Source: Luteibacter pinisoli (lineage in GTDB: Bacteria; Pseudomonadota; Gammaproteobacteria; Xanthomonadales; Rhodanobacteraceae). Taken from it: 64,000 nucleotides of DNA. The stretch covers positions 496,001-560,000 of the forward strand of contig NZ_CP041046.1 of assembly GCF_006385595.1 (NCBI RefSeq), in the 5' to 3' direction. This document shows positions 27,644-36,683 of this stretch, piece after piece. The notes below the pieces were generated by a model. The model did no database searches, was not told the origin of the DNA, and saw only the letters and a list, made by a program, of their open reading frames with translations. The position numbers and the translations under genes were made by a program. The first letter of the stretch is position 1, and every line of letters begins with the position of its first letter.

Positions 27644-28321
27644 TTATCGCGGGGATGCGAAGGCGTACTCACCACCGCGCGCCAGCGCCGCCTGGTAGGC
27701 CGGCCGGGCGTGGATCGTCTGCAGCCACTGCCACAGGTGCGGCCGCGAGGTGTCGAGGCCGCCTCGGCTGGAAGCCGCCTCGATCGGGAAGCTCATCTGG
27801 ATGTCGGCGGCGCTGAATTGGGCGCCGGCGAACCAGCCGGTCTTGCCGATTTCGCCTTCCAGGAAGTCCAGGTGAGTTTTCAGCTGGGGATCGACGAAGG
27901 CCTTCTGCGCCCCGCGCGCCAGCATGCGCGCCACCGGCTTGGCGAAGAACGGCACCGGGGCCGTCTCCATGCGCACGAACACCAGCTTGAGTAGCAAGGG
28001 CGGCATGGCCGAGCCTTCGGCGTAGTGCAGGAAGTAGGTGTAGCGCAGGCTGTCGGCCGTGCCCGGTGCGGGCTTCAGGCGGCCGTTGCCATAGCGCTCG
28101 ATAAGGTATTCGACGATGGCGCCGGACTCGGCGAGCACGAGATCGCCATCCACCACCACCGGCGATTTGCCCAGCGGATGGATGTCACGCAGCGCCTTCG
28201 GGGCCAGCATCGTCTTCGGATCGCGCTCGTAGCGCTTGATCTCGTAGGGCAGGCCCAGCTCTTCCAGGAGCCAGAGCACGCGCTGGGAGCGGGAGTTATT
28301 CAGATGGTGGACAACAATCAT
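27644..28321 (-). CDS. Glutathione S-transferase
   Basis: A 225-residue protein with a thioredoxin-like N-terminal domain (MIVVHHLNNSRSQRVLWLLEELGLPYEIKRYERD, PLGKSPVVVDGDLVLAESGAIVEYL, where the cis-Pro and ES pair bind glutathione) and an all-helical C-terminal domain with FSAADIQMSFPIEA. The Ser of NNSRSQ is the likely catalytic residue. It conjugates glutathione to electrophiles in the cytoplasm. The ATG at 28321 begins the domain; the longer open frame upstream has no conserved sequence. Confidence 0.92.
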   Translation of the reverse strand: MIVVHHLNNSRSQRVLWLLEELGLPYEIKRYERDPKTMLAPKALRDIHPLGKSPVVVDGDLVLAESGAIVEYLIERYGNGRLKPAPGTADSLRYTYFLHYAEGSAMPPLLLKLVFVRMETAPVPFFAKPVARMLARGAQKAFVDPQLKTHLDFLEGEIGKTGWFAGAQFSAADIQMSFPIEAASSRGGLDTSRPHLWQWLQTIHARPAYQAALARGGEYAFASPR

Positions 28322-28430
28322 GGCGTCGCTCAGGCGTGGGACGCTGGCAGCGTAGCAGTGCACACCGTCGACATTCCATCGACACGGCGAGAGTAGCTTC
28401 GGGGTCAGATCATCACCGGGAGCCCCACCC

Positions 28431-28739
28431 ATGAGCCGCGAAGCCGATACTGTCCACACCGACCAGGGCTCGATCGCCCGCCTCCAGGCGTTGATCGGGC
28501 AGTTGCGCGATAACGCGAAAGTGCGCCTGCACCTGCAGGATGGCTCGACCATCACTGGCATCGTGTCGGTGGTGCCGACGGTGCAGAACTTCGTCGATGC
28601 CGCTGGCGTGGAGGGCGTGAACGGCGCGGTGAAACTCATCGATAACGACCGGCCCGCCTGGTCGGCGACGGTGACGCTCGACACGATCGCCCGTGTCGAG
28701 CATCTGGACTCCGTGGCTTACGGCACCTCGCAGACCTGA
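28431..28739 (+). CDS. DUF3247 family protein
   Basis: A 102-residue cytoplasmic protein reading IARLQALIGQLRDNAKVRLHLQDGSTITGIVSVVPTVQNFVDAAGVEGVNG...WSATVTLDTIARVEHLDS. The LHL.DG....GIV..RPT.Q.F.D..G.EG.N pattern matches DUF3247, a small Sm-like beta-barrel fold known from Xanthomonas. Its function is unknown. It converges with the thioredoxin gene 10 bases away. Confidence 0.65.
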   Translation: MSREADTVHTDQGSIARLQALIGQLRDNAKVRLHLQDGSTITGIVSVVPTVQNFVDAAGVEGVNGAVKLIDNDRPAWSATVTLDTIARVEHLDSVAYGTSQT

Positions 28740-28749
28740 CGAGACGTAC

Positions 28750-30048
28750 TCAGGATTTCAGGGTGTCCTGAAGCTTCTTCGTCTGCTCCGGGAACGCCTT
28801 GCCGTCGGCAGCGACGGTCTGCGCGACCAGCTTCTTCGCGTCGTCGTCACGGTGCAGTGCACGCAGTGCCTTCACCCGATACGTGGCGACCGAGAAACGG
28901 TTCGCGCCGTAGGCCTTCTTCGCCGCCGTTTCGAGATAAGGCAGGCCTTCAGCCGCCTTGCCGCTTTCGACGAGGCGACGGCCGTACCGGTAGTTGTAGA
29001 CGTAATCGTCCGGATAGGCCGCGATCAGCTGCTTCTCCAGCGTATCGAGTTCGTCGCCTGCCTTCGCACGCACGAGGTAGACGCGCAGGTTGTCCGCGGC
29101 GTTGCGGTCGCTTTTCAGGTCGCCATGCAGCCTGCTACGGCTCGACTCCACGCCCTTGCGCAGGATCGCCTGTTCGCCGGCCGTGTCACCGATGGCCGCG
29201 TCGAGGTCGGCACCGGAGAGCACCGAACTGCGCTGGTCCGCGCAGGCGGGTGAATCGGTGAACACCTGCGTCGTGACGAACTGGTCGTAGCTTGCCTTCT
29301 GCGGTGCAAGCAGCGTCTTGCGTGCATCCGCGGCGAGTGACTCGCTGGCGCCGAGCAGGTCGTCGAGAACGTAGGGACGATCGCAGCCGATATCGCCAGC
29401 CAGCAGCTTCGTCGATGCGTCACGAATACCCGCGTCGTCCTTCTTGTCTTTCGCCTGCAGCAGCAACAGGCGCTGCTTCGCAAAGGCGACGCGCTTGTCC
29501 TTGTCCGACACGTTTCGCACCATCGGCGGCAGCGTATCGAACCACGCCATGCCTTCCGTGCCGGCATAACGCGCGTTGTAGGTATCAAGCACATCGGCCA
29601 CGGCCGCCATGGATCCCTTCGCGGCGTCCGCCTTCAGCTTCGACAGTTTCGCGTCGCCGGACAGGATGCCGTTGATCTCGGGATAGAAGGTGTCGCGCGG
29701 TCGTTCGGCAAGGATGCGGCCCAGCTCTTCCCCATCGGGGCCGATGGCAACGTACGTTGGCAGGAAGTGCACCGTCCACTTCTTCATGTAGGCCTGGTCG
29801 GCCGGCTTGTCCGCGTCAGCCTCGTAGAAAACGACTTTCTTCGAGAGGTCGTCCCATTCCTTGCCATTGAGCACATGGCTGGCCATGAAGTAGCACGAGT
29901 AACACCACACGGCCTGGAAATCGACGAGGACCGGCTTGTGTTCGCGCTTGCCCTGGGCAAGGGCGGCATCAAGACTGGCGGGGCCTTCGTGCGCAGCCCA
30001 CGCGGGGGCTACGGCGGCGAGCAGGGCGGCGGCGAGCACGTGCTTCAT
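28750..30048 (-). CDS. Exported thioredoxin-family protein
   Basis: A 432-residue protein with a signal peptide (VLAAALLAAVAPAWA) and an N-terminal thioredoxin domain with VDFQAVWCYSCYFM (about 43-56), a C-x-x-C active site resembling the C-terminal domain of DsbD, and the cis-Pro in HFLPTYVAIGPDG. The remaining 290 residues are helical, TPR-like repeats without a named domain. It probably reduces or handles disulfides in the periplasm. The ATG at 30046-30048 directly precedes the signal peptide; the longer frame is rejected. Confidence 0.85.
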   Translation of the reverse strand: MKHVLAAALLAAVAPAWAAHEGPASLDAALAQGKREHKPVLVDFQAVWCYSCYFMASHVLNGKEWDDLSKKVVFYEADADKPADQAYMKKWTVHFLPTYVAIGPDGEELGRILAERPRDTFYPEINGILSGDAKLSKLKADAAKGSMAAVADVLDTYNARYAGTEGMAWFDTLPPMVRNVSDKDKRVAFAKQRLLLLQAKDKKDDAGIRDASTKLLAGDIGCDRPYVLDDLLGASESLAADARKTLLAPQKASYDQFVTTQVFTDSPACADQRSSVLSGADLDAAIGDTAGEQAILRKGVESSRSRLHGDLKSDRNAADNLRVYLVRAKAGDELDTLEKQLIAAYPDDYVYNYRYGRRLVESGKAAEGLPYLETAAKKAYGANRFSVATYRVKALRALHRDDDAKKLVAQTVAADGKAFPEQTKKLQDTLKS

Positions 30049-30107
30049 GGTTTCACATCCCCTTGGCGGTATAGACGTCCATGTCATACCACGTTTCCCG
30101 TGCCCTG

Positions 30108-31364
30108 TCAGATCGTGCTGCTGGCGCCTTCCACCGGGTCGGGATGCTCCACCAGGGCCTGGCGGCGGCGCAGGGAGGGGAACCACCACATCCACAGGCC
30201 CACCACGACGAGGGTGCCGACGCCGCCGATCAGGGTGGCGTTGACCGCCCCGAGGGCCGCGGCGAGGAGGCCGGATTCGAATTCGCCGAGCTGGTTGGAG
30301 GTATTGATGAAGATGGCATTCACCGCGCTGACCCGGCCGCGCATGTCGTCCGGCGTCTCCAGCTGCACCAGGGCGCCGCGGATCACCATGCTCACCATGT
30401 CGAAGGCACCCAGGGCGAACAGGGCGCCCATGGACAGCCAGAGCGAGGTGGAGACGGCAAAGACCAGGGTGGCGACGCCGAAGCCCGCCACGGCGGTAAA
30501 CATGATCGGCCCCACCCGGCGCTTCAGGCTGTGCGACGACAGCCAGATCGACATCAGCAGGGCGCCGACGGCGGGGGCGGCGCGGAGCAGGCCCAGGCCC
30601 CAGGGGCCGGTGTGCTGGATGTCCTTGGCGAAGATGGGTAGCAACGCCGTGGCCCCGCCGAGCAGCACCGCGAAGAGATCCAGCGAGATCACGCCCAGCA
30701 CCGCCGGTCGGCTGCGGATGAAGTGCACGCCCGCGAACAGGGATTTGAGGGTGGCCGGCTCGCGGCGCGGCGGTGCATGGTCGTAGCGCAGGCGCGACAT
30801 GAAAATAAGCGCGCCGAGGTAGAGCAGGGCGGAGACGCCATAGACCGTGGCCGGGCCCGCGACGTAGAGCAGGCCGCCGAGGGCGGGGCCGGCAATCATC
30901 GCCGCCTGGCCTGCCGCGGCGCTGGCCGCCGTGGCCCGCGGCAGGATCGACAGGGGTACCAGCGCCGGCAGCATGGATTGCATGGCCGGGAACTCAAACG
31001 CCTTGGCGATACCCACCACGAAGACCAGGGCGAGGATGCCGGCTTCGTTGATGTGCCCGCTCACGCTGAAGGCGGCCAGCAGGGTGATGGCGATCCACTC
31101 GATGACCTGGCAGATCCGCACGATGCGGCGGCGGTCGAACTGGTCGGCCACGTGGCCGGCGGGCAGGGCGAGCACCACCGAGGGGATGAACTGGACCAGG
31201 CCGATCAGGCCAAGGTCGAACGCACGGCCGGTGATCGAATAGATCTGCCAGCCCACGGCCACCGACATCATCTGGAAGCCGAAGCTGGAGGCGTTCTTGG
31301 CGAACCAGAACTGCAGGAACGCCGGGTAGCGGAAAAGGGAGGTCTCGGGGGAGGTCGACGGCAT
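30108..31364 (-). CDS. MFS exporter (EntS-like)
   Basis: A 418-residue membrane protein with about 12 helices. The pattern FQFWFAKNASSFGFQMMSVAVGWQIY, VVLALPAGHVADQFDRRRIV and the MRGRVSAVNAIFINTSNQLGEFESG stretch identify the MFS_3 family, which includes the enterobactin exporter EntS and many drug or siderophore pumps. No siderophore gene is next to it, so the substrate is unknown. The 106 bases between its start and the divergent lipoprotein hold both promoters. Confidence 0.88.
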   Translation of the reverse strand: MPSTSPETSLFRYPAFLQFWFAKNASSFGFQMMSVAVGWQIYSITGRAFDLGLIGLVQFIPSVVLALPAGHVADQFDRRRIVRICQVIEWIAITLLAAFSVSGHINEAGILALVFVVGIAKAFEFPAMQSMLPALVPLSILPRATAASAAAGQAAMIAGPALGGLLYVAGPATVYGVSALLYLGALIFMSRLRYDHAPPRREPATLKSLFAGVHFIRSRPAVLGVISLDLFAVLLGGATALLPIFAKDIQHTGPWGLGLLRAAPAVGALLMSIWLSSHSLKRRVGPIMFTAVAGFGVATLVFAVSTSLWLSMGALFALGAFDMVSMVIRGALVQLETPDDMRGRVSAVNAIFINTSNQLGEFESGLLAAALGAVNATLIGGVGTLVVVGLWMWWFPSLRRRQALVEHPDPVEGASSTI

Positions 31365-31470
31365 GGGGCGTCCTTGGGGCGTCCACCAAGTTTACGCCTC
31401 CGCGCGGCGCGCCTTGCCACTGGTACGCGTTGCGCGCGAAGCTACGGCCTTTGAAGTCGGGAATCGCAAG

Positions 31471-32187
31471 ATGATGCGTCGTATCGCTGCCCTTATCGCC
31501 CTTTCCGCACTGGCTACCGCCTGTTCGCAGCAGCCCGACCAGCAGGCTGCCTCGCCGCAAGCCGCGGCCAGCGATACCAACGCCGAGGCGGCGAAGAAGC
31601 TGGAGATCTACCAGCAGCTACTGAAACTGCACAACGACGGCCCGGCCGTGCAGATCGGCCACGAGATCATCGACAAGTACCCCGATTCACCGGCGGCGGC
31701 CGAGGTGAAGAAGACGCTCGACCCGCTGGAGAAGAACTACAAGGAAACCACGGAAACGAACCGCCTCGCGGCGCTGTGGCTCTACCAGGTCTCGCCCATG
31801 CAGGGCGGCACGCAGAGCACGGCCACCTTGCAGTCGTCGCCTCCCACGGGCGAGGAGCAGGTGCGCCTGATCCTGCGCCGGCACACCGACTGGGGCCAGA
31901 GCGTGTTCCTCTACGCCGTGGCCGGGAAAGGCTTCGTCTGCAAGGGCGATTGCTCGCTGAAGGCCACCTTCGACGGCAAGCCGAAGGTGATCAAGGCGTT
32001 CCGCCCGCCGACCGGCGAGCCGGCGCTGCTGTTCCGCAATGACGCGCAGTTCCTGAAGGACCTGGCCCACGTGAAGCGCCTGACCATCGACGTGGTCACC
32101 GTGTCACGCGGCGAAACCACGCTGATCTTCGAGACCGGCGGCTTCGATCCGGCGAAGTGGCAGGACATGCCGAAGAAGAAAAAGTAA
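31471..32187 (+). CDS. Exported lipoprotein of unknown function
   Basis: A 238-residue protein with a lipoprotein signal (AALIALSALATAC, Cys18). An Ala/Gln-rich linker is followed by a helical repeat-like segment (EIYQQLLKLHNDGPAVQIGHEIIDKYPDSPAAAEVKKTLDPLE) and a C-terminal beta-rich domain (VRLILRRHTDWGQSVFLY...FVC.GDC...TFDGKP). Two cysteines (CKGDC) may form a disulfide. I do not recognise the family. It lies alone, starts at the ATG with a lipobox, and ends next to the convergent ferritin-like gene. Confidence 0.75.
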   Translation: MMRRIAALIALSALATACSQQPDQQAASPQAAASDTNAEAAKKLEIYQQLLKLHNDGPAVQIGHEIIDKYPDSPAAAEVKKTLDPLEKNYKETTETNRLAALWLYQVSPMQGGTQSTATLQSSPPTGEEQVRLILRRHTDWGQSVFLYAVAGKGFVCKGDCSLKATFDGKPKVIKAFRPPTGEPALLFRNDAQFLKDLAHVKRLTIDVVTVSRGETTLIFETGGFDPAKWQDMPKKKK

Positions 32188-33009
32188 TCAGTGCAGGAAG
32201 AGTTTTTCCGTCATTCGGGTCAGCGGCTTCTCGAGGAAGCTGTTGACCTTTGGCGGCAGGTCCAGCGGGCGGAGCAGCATCTTCACCGTCATCTCCGCGG
32301 GGATGTGCCGCTTTAGCAGCCCTTCGGCACGGCCGATGACGCGGCGGAACTCCGCATCGTCATGGGCCTTCTCCGGATAGCGCGTGTTGAACACGTGGCG
32401 CAGGGCGATATCGCTGTCTTCGTTCTTGATCTCGTTCAGGCGCTTGATCAGCACGCGCAGCGTGCTGAAACGACTGATGCGATCGCGCTCGCGGTAAATG
32501 CGGAAGGCCTGGTAGAAGTGCTTGTAATGACGCACTTCATCGCTCTTGATGTGGTTCGTCAGCTCGCGCAGCACGGGTTCGTCGGTGACGTCGTTGAGCG
32601 CGCGGTACAGGCTGGCCGTGCCGGTTTCGACGACGCAGCGCGCCGCCAGTTCCAGGCCACGGTTGGTCTCGAGTTCCTCGGACGTGCACACCGAGCCGTA
32701 ATGGGCGAAGAAGTTCTTGAACCCCGTCTCCCAGTCGAACTCGGGCCACACGTGGCGCACGTAGGCGGCCAGCGCCCGGCCGTGCTGCATCTCTTCGTGT
32801 TCCCAGTGGTCGCGCAACCAGCCCTGGAGCTCGTCGTCGCCGGCAAAATGGTCGACGAGGTTGTGCGTGTAGAGATCCGAGCCGCTTTCGACGAAGGACG
32901 AGCTGCACAGCAGGAAGAAGAGATCTTCGTTTTCCCGGACTTTCGCGACGTCGATGCGCGACAGGTCCAATGTTTCGAGCGTCCATGGCAGGGTGGCGGC
33001 GTAGCTCAC
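32188..33009 (-). CDS. Ferritin-like diiron protein
   Basis: About 273 residues when started at the GTG at 33007-33009, which has GAGGGA upstream; an in-frame ATG at 33081 would add 24 residues. Four helices carry the diiron pattern: FVESGSDLY, EHEEMQHGRAL (E-x-x-H), VVETGTASLY and SDEVRHYKHF (E-x-x-H). This matches ferritin-like, acyl-ACP desaturase/monooxygenase-type proteins. Its substrate is unknown. A 12-base palindrome (33043-33054) lies in the promoter region. Confidence 0.72.
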   Translation of the reverse strand: MSYAATLPWTLETLDLSRIDVAKVRENEDLFFLLCSSSFVESGSDLYTHNLVDHFAGDDELQGWLRDHWEHEEMQHGRALAAYVRHVWPEFDWETGFKNFFAHYGSVCTSEELETNRGLELAARCVVETGTASLYRALNDVTDEPVLRELTNHIKSDEVRHYKHFYQAFRIYRERDRISRFSTLRVLIKRLNEIKNEDSDIALRHVFNTRYPEKAHDDAEFRRVIGRAEGLLKRHIPAEMTVKMLLRPLDLPPKVNSFLEKPLTRMTEKLFLH

Positions 33010-33111
33010 TTCGTGCGTCCCTCGATCACTTAACGGGTTCGCCCTCTTAAGAGGCGTCTGACCGAATTGTGACAAAGCCACGCTTTCGTGGCTATGTCGG
33101 CCCGCCAGGGT

Positions 33112-33525
33112 TTAGCGCACCACCGTCACCGGGACCCGGGCCTTGGCCAGCACGTCCGTGGAGGTGGAGCCGACCAGCCAGCGGGCAAGGGCCCCCCGCT
33201 CGGTATGGCCGATGACGATATGGTCGGCCCCGTTCTGGGCCACGTAGGTGAGCAGGGCATCCCCGGGGCTGCCGTGAACCAGCTGGACGTCCAGGTCCAC
33301 CCCCGGGCTGGCCTTGAGCCCGGCCAGCTCCTCGCGGACCGCCGCCAGGCGCTCGCGGGTGGTGTCGGCCATCATCAGGGCCGCCGTGTCGGCGCCGTTT
33401 TCCATCTGGTAGACCGAGACCACCGAGACCTTCGCCCCGGCGCAGGCGCCCAGTTCCAGGGCAAAGAGATAGGCCCGGCGGGCGGTTTCCGAGCCGTCAT
33501 AGCCGACGAGGATGTGCTTGGGCAT
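33112..33525 (-). CDS. Universal stress protein (UspA family)
   Basis: A 137-residue single-domain Usp. It starts MPKHILVGYDGSETARRA and ends VIGHTERGALARWLVGSTSTDVLAKARVPVTVVR, the G-x2-G-x9-G-S/T ATP-binding loop pattern, though the loop reads GHTERG here. Usp proteins bind ATP or ligands and help survive starvation and oxidative stress in the cytoplasm. The ATG at 33523-33525 begins the domain. The longer upstream frame has no conservation. Confidence 0.9.
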   Translation of the reverse strand: MPKHILVGYDGSETARRAYLFALELGACAGAKVSVVSVYQMENGADTAALMMADTTRERLAAVREELAGLKASPGVDLDVQLVHGSPGDALLTYVAQNGADHIVIGHTERGALARWLVGSTSTDVLAKARVPVTVVR

Positions 33526-33723
33526 GGCAGGGCTCCGCAGTTCGTGAGATTGGGTTCGATGGTAGGCCGGGCCGGTGTGGGCGGCGAGTGGATTCACGGG
33601 GGCTCCACGAAACCGTTGCATTCCTGAACACCGTTAAGAGGCCTCCGGGTTTCTTCACATTCGTGAGGTGAGAATCCTCCCACCGTAGTTCCCTGCCAAC
33701 CCAAATCGTTAGGAGATACTTTC

Positions 33724-34179
33724 ATGATTAAGCGCATTACTGGTCTGGCTGCCCTGGTCCTGGCTTCGGCAGGCGCGTTTGCAGCCCAGCCGGCTCATGC
33801 CGAGTCGGAAGCGGCGACCAAGTGCCACATGACCTTCAGCACCACGGGCTGGGCGGCGATCTACAAGAAGGCGGACGGCCGTGGCCACGTGCGTTGCGAC
33901 AATGGCCAGAGCGCCGACGTGATCATCCACGTCCGCGGTGGCGGCCTCACGGCCGGCAAGTTCAGCATCGAAGGCGGCAAGGGCGAGTTCACCAACGTCA
34001 AGGGCATCCACGAGATCTATGGCGAGTACGCCAGCGGCGGCGCCAATGCCGGCGTGGTGAAGAGCGCCGAAAGCGCGGCGATGACCAAGGGCGAAGTCTC
34101 CCTGGCCGTCACCGGCACCGGCCGCGGCTTCAACCTCGGCGTGGACCTGAGCAAGTTCGAAATCGAAAAGCTCAAGTAA
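33724..34179 (+). CDS. Small exported protein of unknown function
   Basis: A 151-residue protein with a signal peptide (MIKRITGLAALVLASAGAFAAQPAHA). The mature part is Gly-rich and probably beta-structured: MTFSTTGWAAIYKKADGRGHVRC, IIHVRGGGLTAGKFSIEGGKGEF, GTGRGFNLGVDLSKFEIEKLK. The repeated ADG.G and VSLAVTGTGRGFN segments look like the exported periplasmic EipA/DUF1134-type pattern, but I am not certain. AGGAGATACTTTC precedes the ATG, and a strong terminator follows, so it is monocistronic and probably well expressed. Confidence 0.7.
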   Translation: MIKRITGLAALVLASAGAFAAQPAHAESEAATKCHMTFSTTGWAAIYKKADGRGHVRCDNGQSADVIIHVRGGGLTAGKFSIEGGKGEFTNVKGIHEIYGEYASGGANAGVVKSAESAAMTKGEVSLAVTGTGRGFNLGVDLSKFEIEKLK

Positions 34180-34202
34180 GCCGATCACCCGGCAAGACCA
34201 AG

Positions 34203-34227
34203 GGGGCGCCTCGCGGCGCCCCTTTTT
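34203..34227 (+). terminator. Rho-independent terminator of the exported protein gene
   Basis: GGGGCGCC (34203-34210), loop TCGC, GGCGCCCC (34215-34222), then TTTTT. Perfect 8-base GC stem, 24 bases after the stop. Confidence 0.88.
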
Positions 34228-34298
34228 CTTTGCGTGCGAGGCAACCTCTGGCCTGCCGCGAGTACACTCACGCGATCCCACCCACCGAGGTTGTCCCC

Positions 34299-34823
34299 AT
34301 GCGTCGTTTCGTTAGCCTCATCGCACTCTCCCTTGTTTCCGTGGCCGCCTGGGCCGCCTCGCCCGTGGCCGGCGACAAGGCGCCCGATTTCAAGCTGCAG
34401 GACCAGAACGGCAAGTGGCACACCCTGGATACCCATAAGGGCCAGTGGCTGGTGCTTTACTTCTATCCGAAAGATTTCACGGCCGGCTGCACCACAGAGG
34501 TCTGCACCTACCGCGATGACACGGCCAAGCTGCACAAGGCCGGCGCCGAAGTGCTGGGCGTGAGCCTGGACGACGTCAAGTCGCACCAGGAGTTCGCCGA
34601 GAAGTACCACGTGCCGTTCCCGCTCCTGTCGGATGCCGACAGCTCGGTGGCCACCCAGTACGGCGTGCTCAGCGACATGGCCGGCCACAAGTACGCCCGC
34701 CGCGAAACCTTCCTGATCGACCCGAGCGGCAAGATCGTCAAGGTCTACAAGGACGTCGATCCGGAGAAGAACTCCGGCCAGGTGCTGGCTGACATCGCCG
34801 CGCTGAAGGGCAAGGGTGCCTGA
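34299..34823 (+). CDS. Exported Bcp/PrxQ-type peroxiredoxin
   Basis: A 174-residue protein with a signal peptide (FVSLIALSLVSVAAWA) and an AhpC/TSA domain. The peroxidatic Cys is in YPKDFTAGCTTEVCTYRD, where the second Cys five residues later is the resolving Cys of atypical 2-Cys PrxQ enzymes. It reduces hydroperoxides in the periplasm or cell envelope, which is unusual, as Bcp is normally cytoplasmic. The next gene starts 2 bases after its stop. Confidence 0.9.
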   Translation: MRRFVSLIALSLVSVAAWAASPVAGDKAPDFKLQDQNGKWHTLDTHKGQWLVLYFYPKDFTAGCTTEVCTYRDDTAKLHKAGAEVLGVSLDDVKSHQEFAEKYHVPFPLLSDADSSVATQYGVLSDMAGHKYARRETFLIDPSGKIVKVYKDVDPEKNSGQVLADIAALKGKGA

Positions 34824-34825
34824 GG

Positions 34826-35362
34826 GTGTTTGACGTCAAGAAGGCCCCGCCCCGGGGCCGTCCGTTCGCGGTATGGCGCATCGTCGTCTGGATGGTGATG
34901 CTGCTGGCGGCCGTGGGCTTCGTCATCAATGGCTACGCCGCCGTGGTCATCGGCCAGGCCGTGCTGGCCATGTCGGACCCGGTGGCCGCCGAGATGAACC
35001 CGCGCATCGCCCTGGCATGGTCCGTGGGCTATGCGCTGGCCGCGTTCGCCACCATGGCCGTCGCGCTGGCCGCGCTGCGCTGGCGCGAAGGAGCCCGCAA
35101 GGCCATGCGCGTCATCGCGCTGGTCCTCGCCGCGTGGGCCGCCTGGACCGCGTGGATGGCCTTCGGCCAGTGGCAGCAGCTTGGCGTCGTCCTCGGCCAG
35201 GCCGGGCTACCGCCCGACCTGCTCATGGCGGGCACGAAGCATCGGAACATCCTCTTCATCGGCGTGCTGATGAAGGCGGTGTCCGTTCCCGTGCTGGCGT
35301 GGCTGTCCTGGGTGCTGGGCACCCTGGGCGTGCGCCAGCAGTTTTCAGCGCCCGCCCTGTGA
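34826..35362 (+). CDS. Small integral membrane protein of unknown function
   Basis: A 178-residue protein with four predicted helices (about 16-45, 64-85, 92-112 and 145-165). The start is a GTG two bases after the peroxiredoxin stop, which suggests coupled expression; GAGG lies just upstream within the preceding gene. I recognise no domain. Confidence 0.6.
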   Translation: MFDVKKAPPRGRPFAVWRIVVWMVMLLAAVGFVINGYAAVVIGQAVLAMSDPVAAEMNPRIALAWSVGYALAAFATMAVALAALRWREGARKAMRVIALVLAAWAAWTAWMAFGQWQQLGVVLGQAGLPPDLLMAGTKHRNILFIGVLMKAVSVPVLAWLSWVLGTLGVRQQFSAPAL

Positions 35363-35421
35363 CGGTTCAGCGGGCATTCGCCCGTTCGGCGCTATCGAAG
35401 GGCTTTCGCCCCGGAGCGCCG

Positions 35422-36174
35422 ATGACTGCCCGTTTGTTCGCCCTTGCCGTCGCCGCCTGCTTTGCCGGCGGCGCGGCAGCCCAGGACCTGGGCACCACCT
35501 GCCAGCTCGCCAGCACCTACGACCTGACGGTCCGGCCGGACAGCCTCTCCTTCGACCGTGCCGACGTCGCGCCGCGCAACGTGCGCATGCACGACGGCAC
35601 CCTCACCACCGACGGCCGTGCCGTGGCCCTGCGCCCTGACGAGCAGGACCGCGTGGCCTTGTTCGAGGGCAACGTCCGGGCGCTGCTGCCGAAGGTGAAG
35701 GGCATCGCCAGCGACGGCGTCGACATCGCGGCCCGCGCCGTGCGCCAGGAAGCGGCCACGGCGGCACCCGGTGCGGCGGCCAGCGGCGAGCTGGACCGCG
35801 TGCTCGGCACGCGCGTCGCCGACATCAAGCGGCGCATCGCCGCCAGCCAGAGCACCCGCGACTGGCAGGAAGACGCCATGCGCGAATACGCCCAGGAAAT
35901 CGTCTCGGACATCATGCCGCTGCTGACCCAGGACGTCGGTGGCGAAGCCATGCAGCTGGCCATGAACGGCGACCTGCAAGGCGCGGCAGCCCTGCGTGAT
36001 CGCGTGGCCTCCGTGTCCAGCGGCGCCCAGGAGCGCGTCGCGGCCAAGGTGACGGCGGCCCTGAAGCCGCGGGTCCAGGCCCTGTGCCCCCAGGTGCGCC
36101 AGCTCGGTGAGCTGCAGTCCGGCCTGCATGACGCCGCCGGCCATCCGCTACTCCTTCTGGAAACCGGCGGATGA
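35422..36174 (+). CDS. DUF2884 (YggN-like) exported protein, copy 1
   Basis: A 250-residue protein with a signal peptide (LFALAVAACFAGGAAA). The mature part begins TCQLASTYDLTVRPDSLSFDR and reads VRMHDGTLTTDGRAVALRPDEQDRVALFEGNVRALLPKVKGIASDGVDIAARAV, the DUF2884/YggN pattern, with conserved cysteines (TCQL near the start, LCPQ near the end) that probably pair. The rest is helical. E. coli YggN is a periplasmic protein of unknown function. A second copy lies at 37871-38674. Confidence 0.78.
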   Translation: MTARLFALAVAACFAGGAAAQDLGTTCQLASTYDLTVRPDSLSFDRADVAPRNVRMHDGTLTTDGRAVALRPDEQDRVALFEGNVRALLPKVKGIASDGVDIAARAVRQEAATAAPGAAASGELDRVLGTRVADIKRRIAASQSTRDWQEDAMREYAQEIVSDIMPLLTQDVGGEAMQLAMNGDLQGAAALRDRVASVSSGAQERVAAKVTAALKPRVQALCPQVRQLGELQSGLHDAAGHPLLLLETGG

Positions 36175-36241
36175 CCGCCGGTTAACCGGGGATCCTGCCG
36201 TTTAGGGCCGGCTAAGTAGGGCAGCGCTAACGTCTCGTCCC

Positions 36242-36676
36242 ATGGAACGCAGTTCGATCCGTGTTGTGAATGGCCTTATCCGCCGAGTCATTGCGGACCG
36301 CGACCTGTATCAGCAGGCCGCCCGCGGGGTCCGGGAGCCTGGTCTCCGGGCCATCCTGACCGAATCGGCCGATTCCCTTACCTCCATCGCAGGCGATCTG
36401 CAGGGCGCCGTCCAGGCCACCGGCGGACGACCTGCCACGGCCAGTGGGCCGTTGGGTGGCGTACGCCGCACCATGATGGAGGCATCGGTCAAACTCTCCA
36501 GCGATCCCGACGTCACGTATATCCGCACGCTTGAGCAGATGGAGCGACGCCTGCTCGATGTATTCCTGCGCCTGGAGGCATCCTCCACGGATCGCGCCCT
36601 GATCGGCCGGCACATCGCGCGCCTGCGCCTGTTGCATCTGGACATGACCAACCTCGGCGGTGCGACGGGTCGCTAA
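36242..36676 (+). CDS. Small helical protein, PA2169/DUF2383-like
   Basis: A 144-residue protein with four predicted helices. It begins VVNGLIRRVIADRDLYQQAARGV and contains a Gly/Ala linker (ATGGRPATASGPLGGVRRT) between the second and third helix, like the PA2169-family four-helix bundle (DUF2383), usually linked to iron or stress. The resemblance is weak. It stands alone between the DUF2884 gene and a small convergent gene. No signal peptide. Confidence 0.5.
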   Translation: MERSSIRVVNGLIRRVIADRDLYQQAARGVREPGLRAILTESADSLTSIAGDLQGAVQATGGRPATASGPLGGVRRTMMEASVKLSSDPDVTYIRTLEQMERRLLDVFLRLEASSTDRALIGRHIARLRLLHLDMTNLGGATGR

Positions 36677-36683
36677 CGCGACG

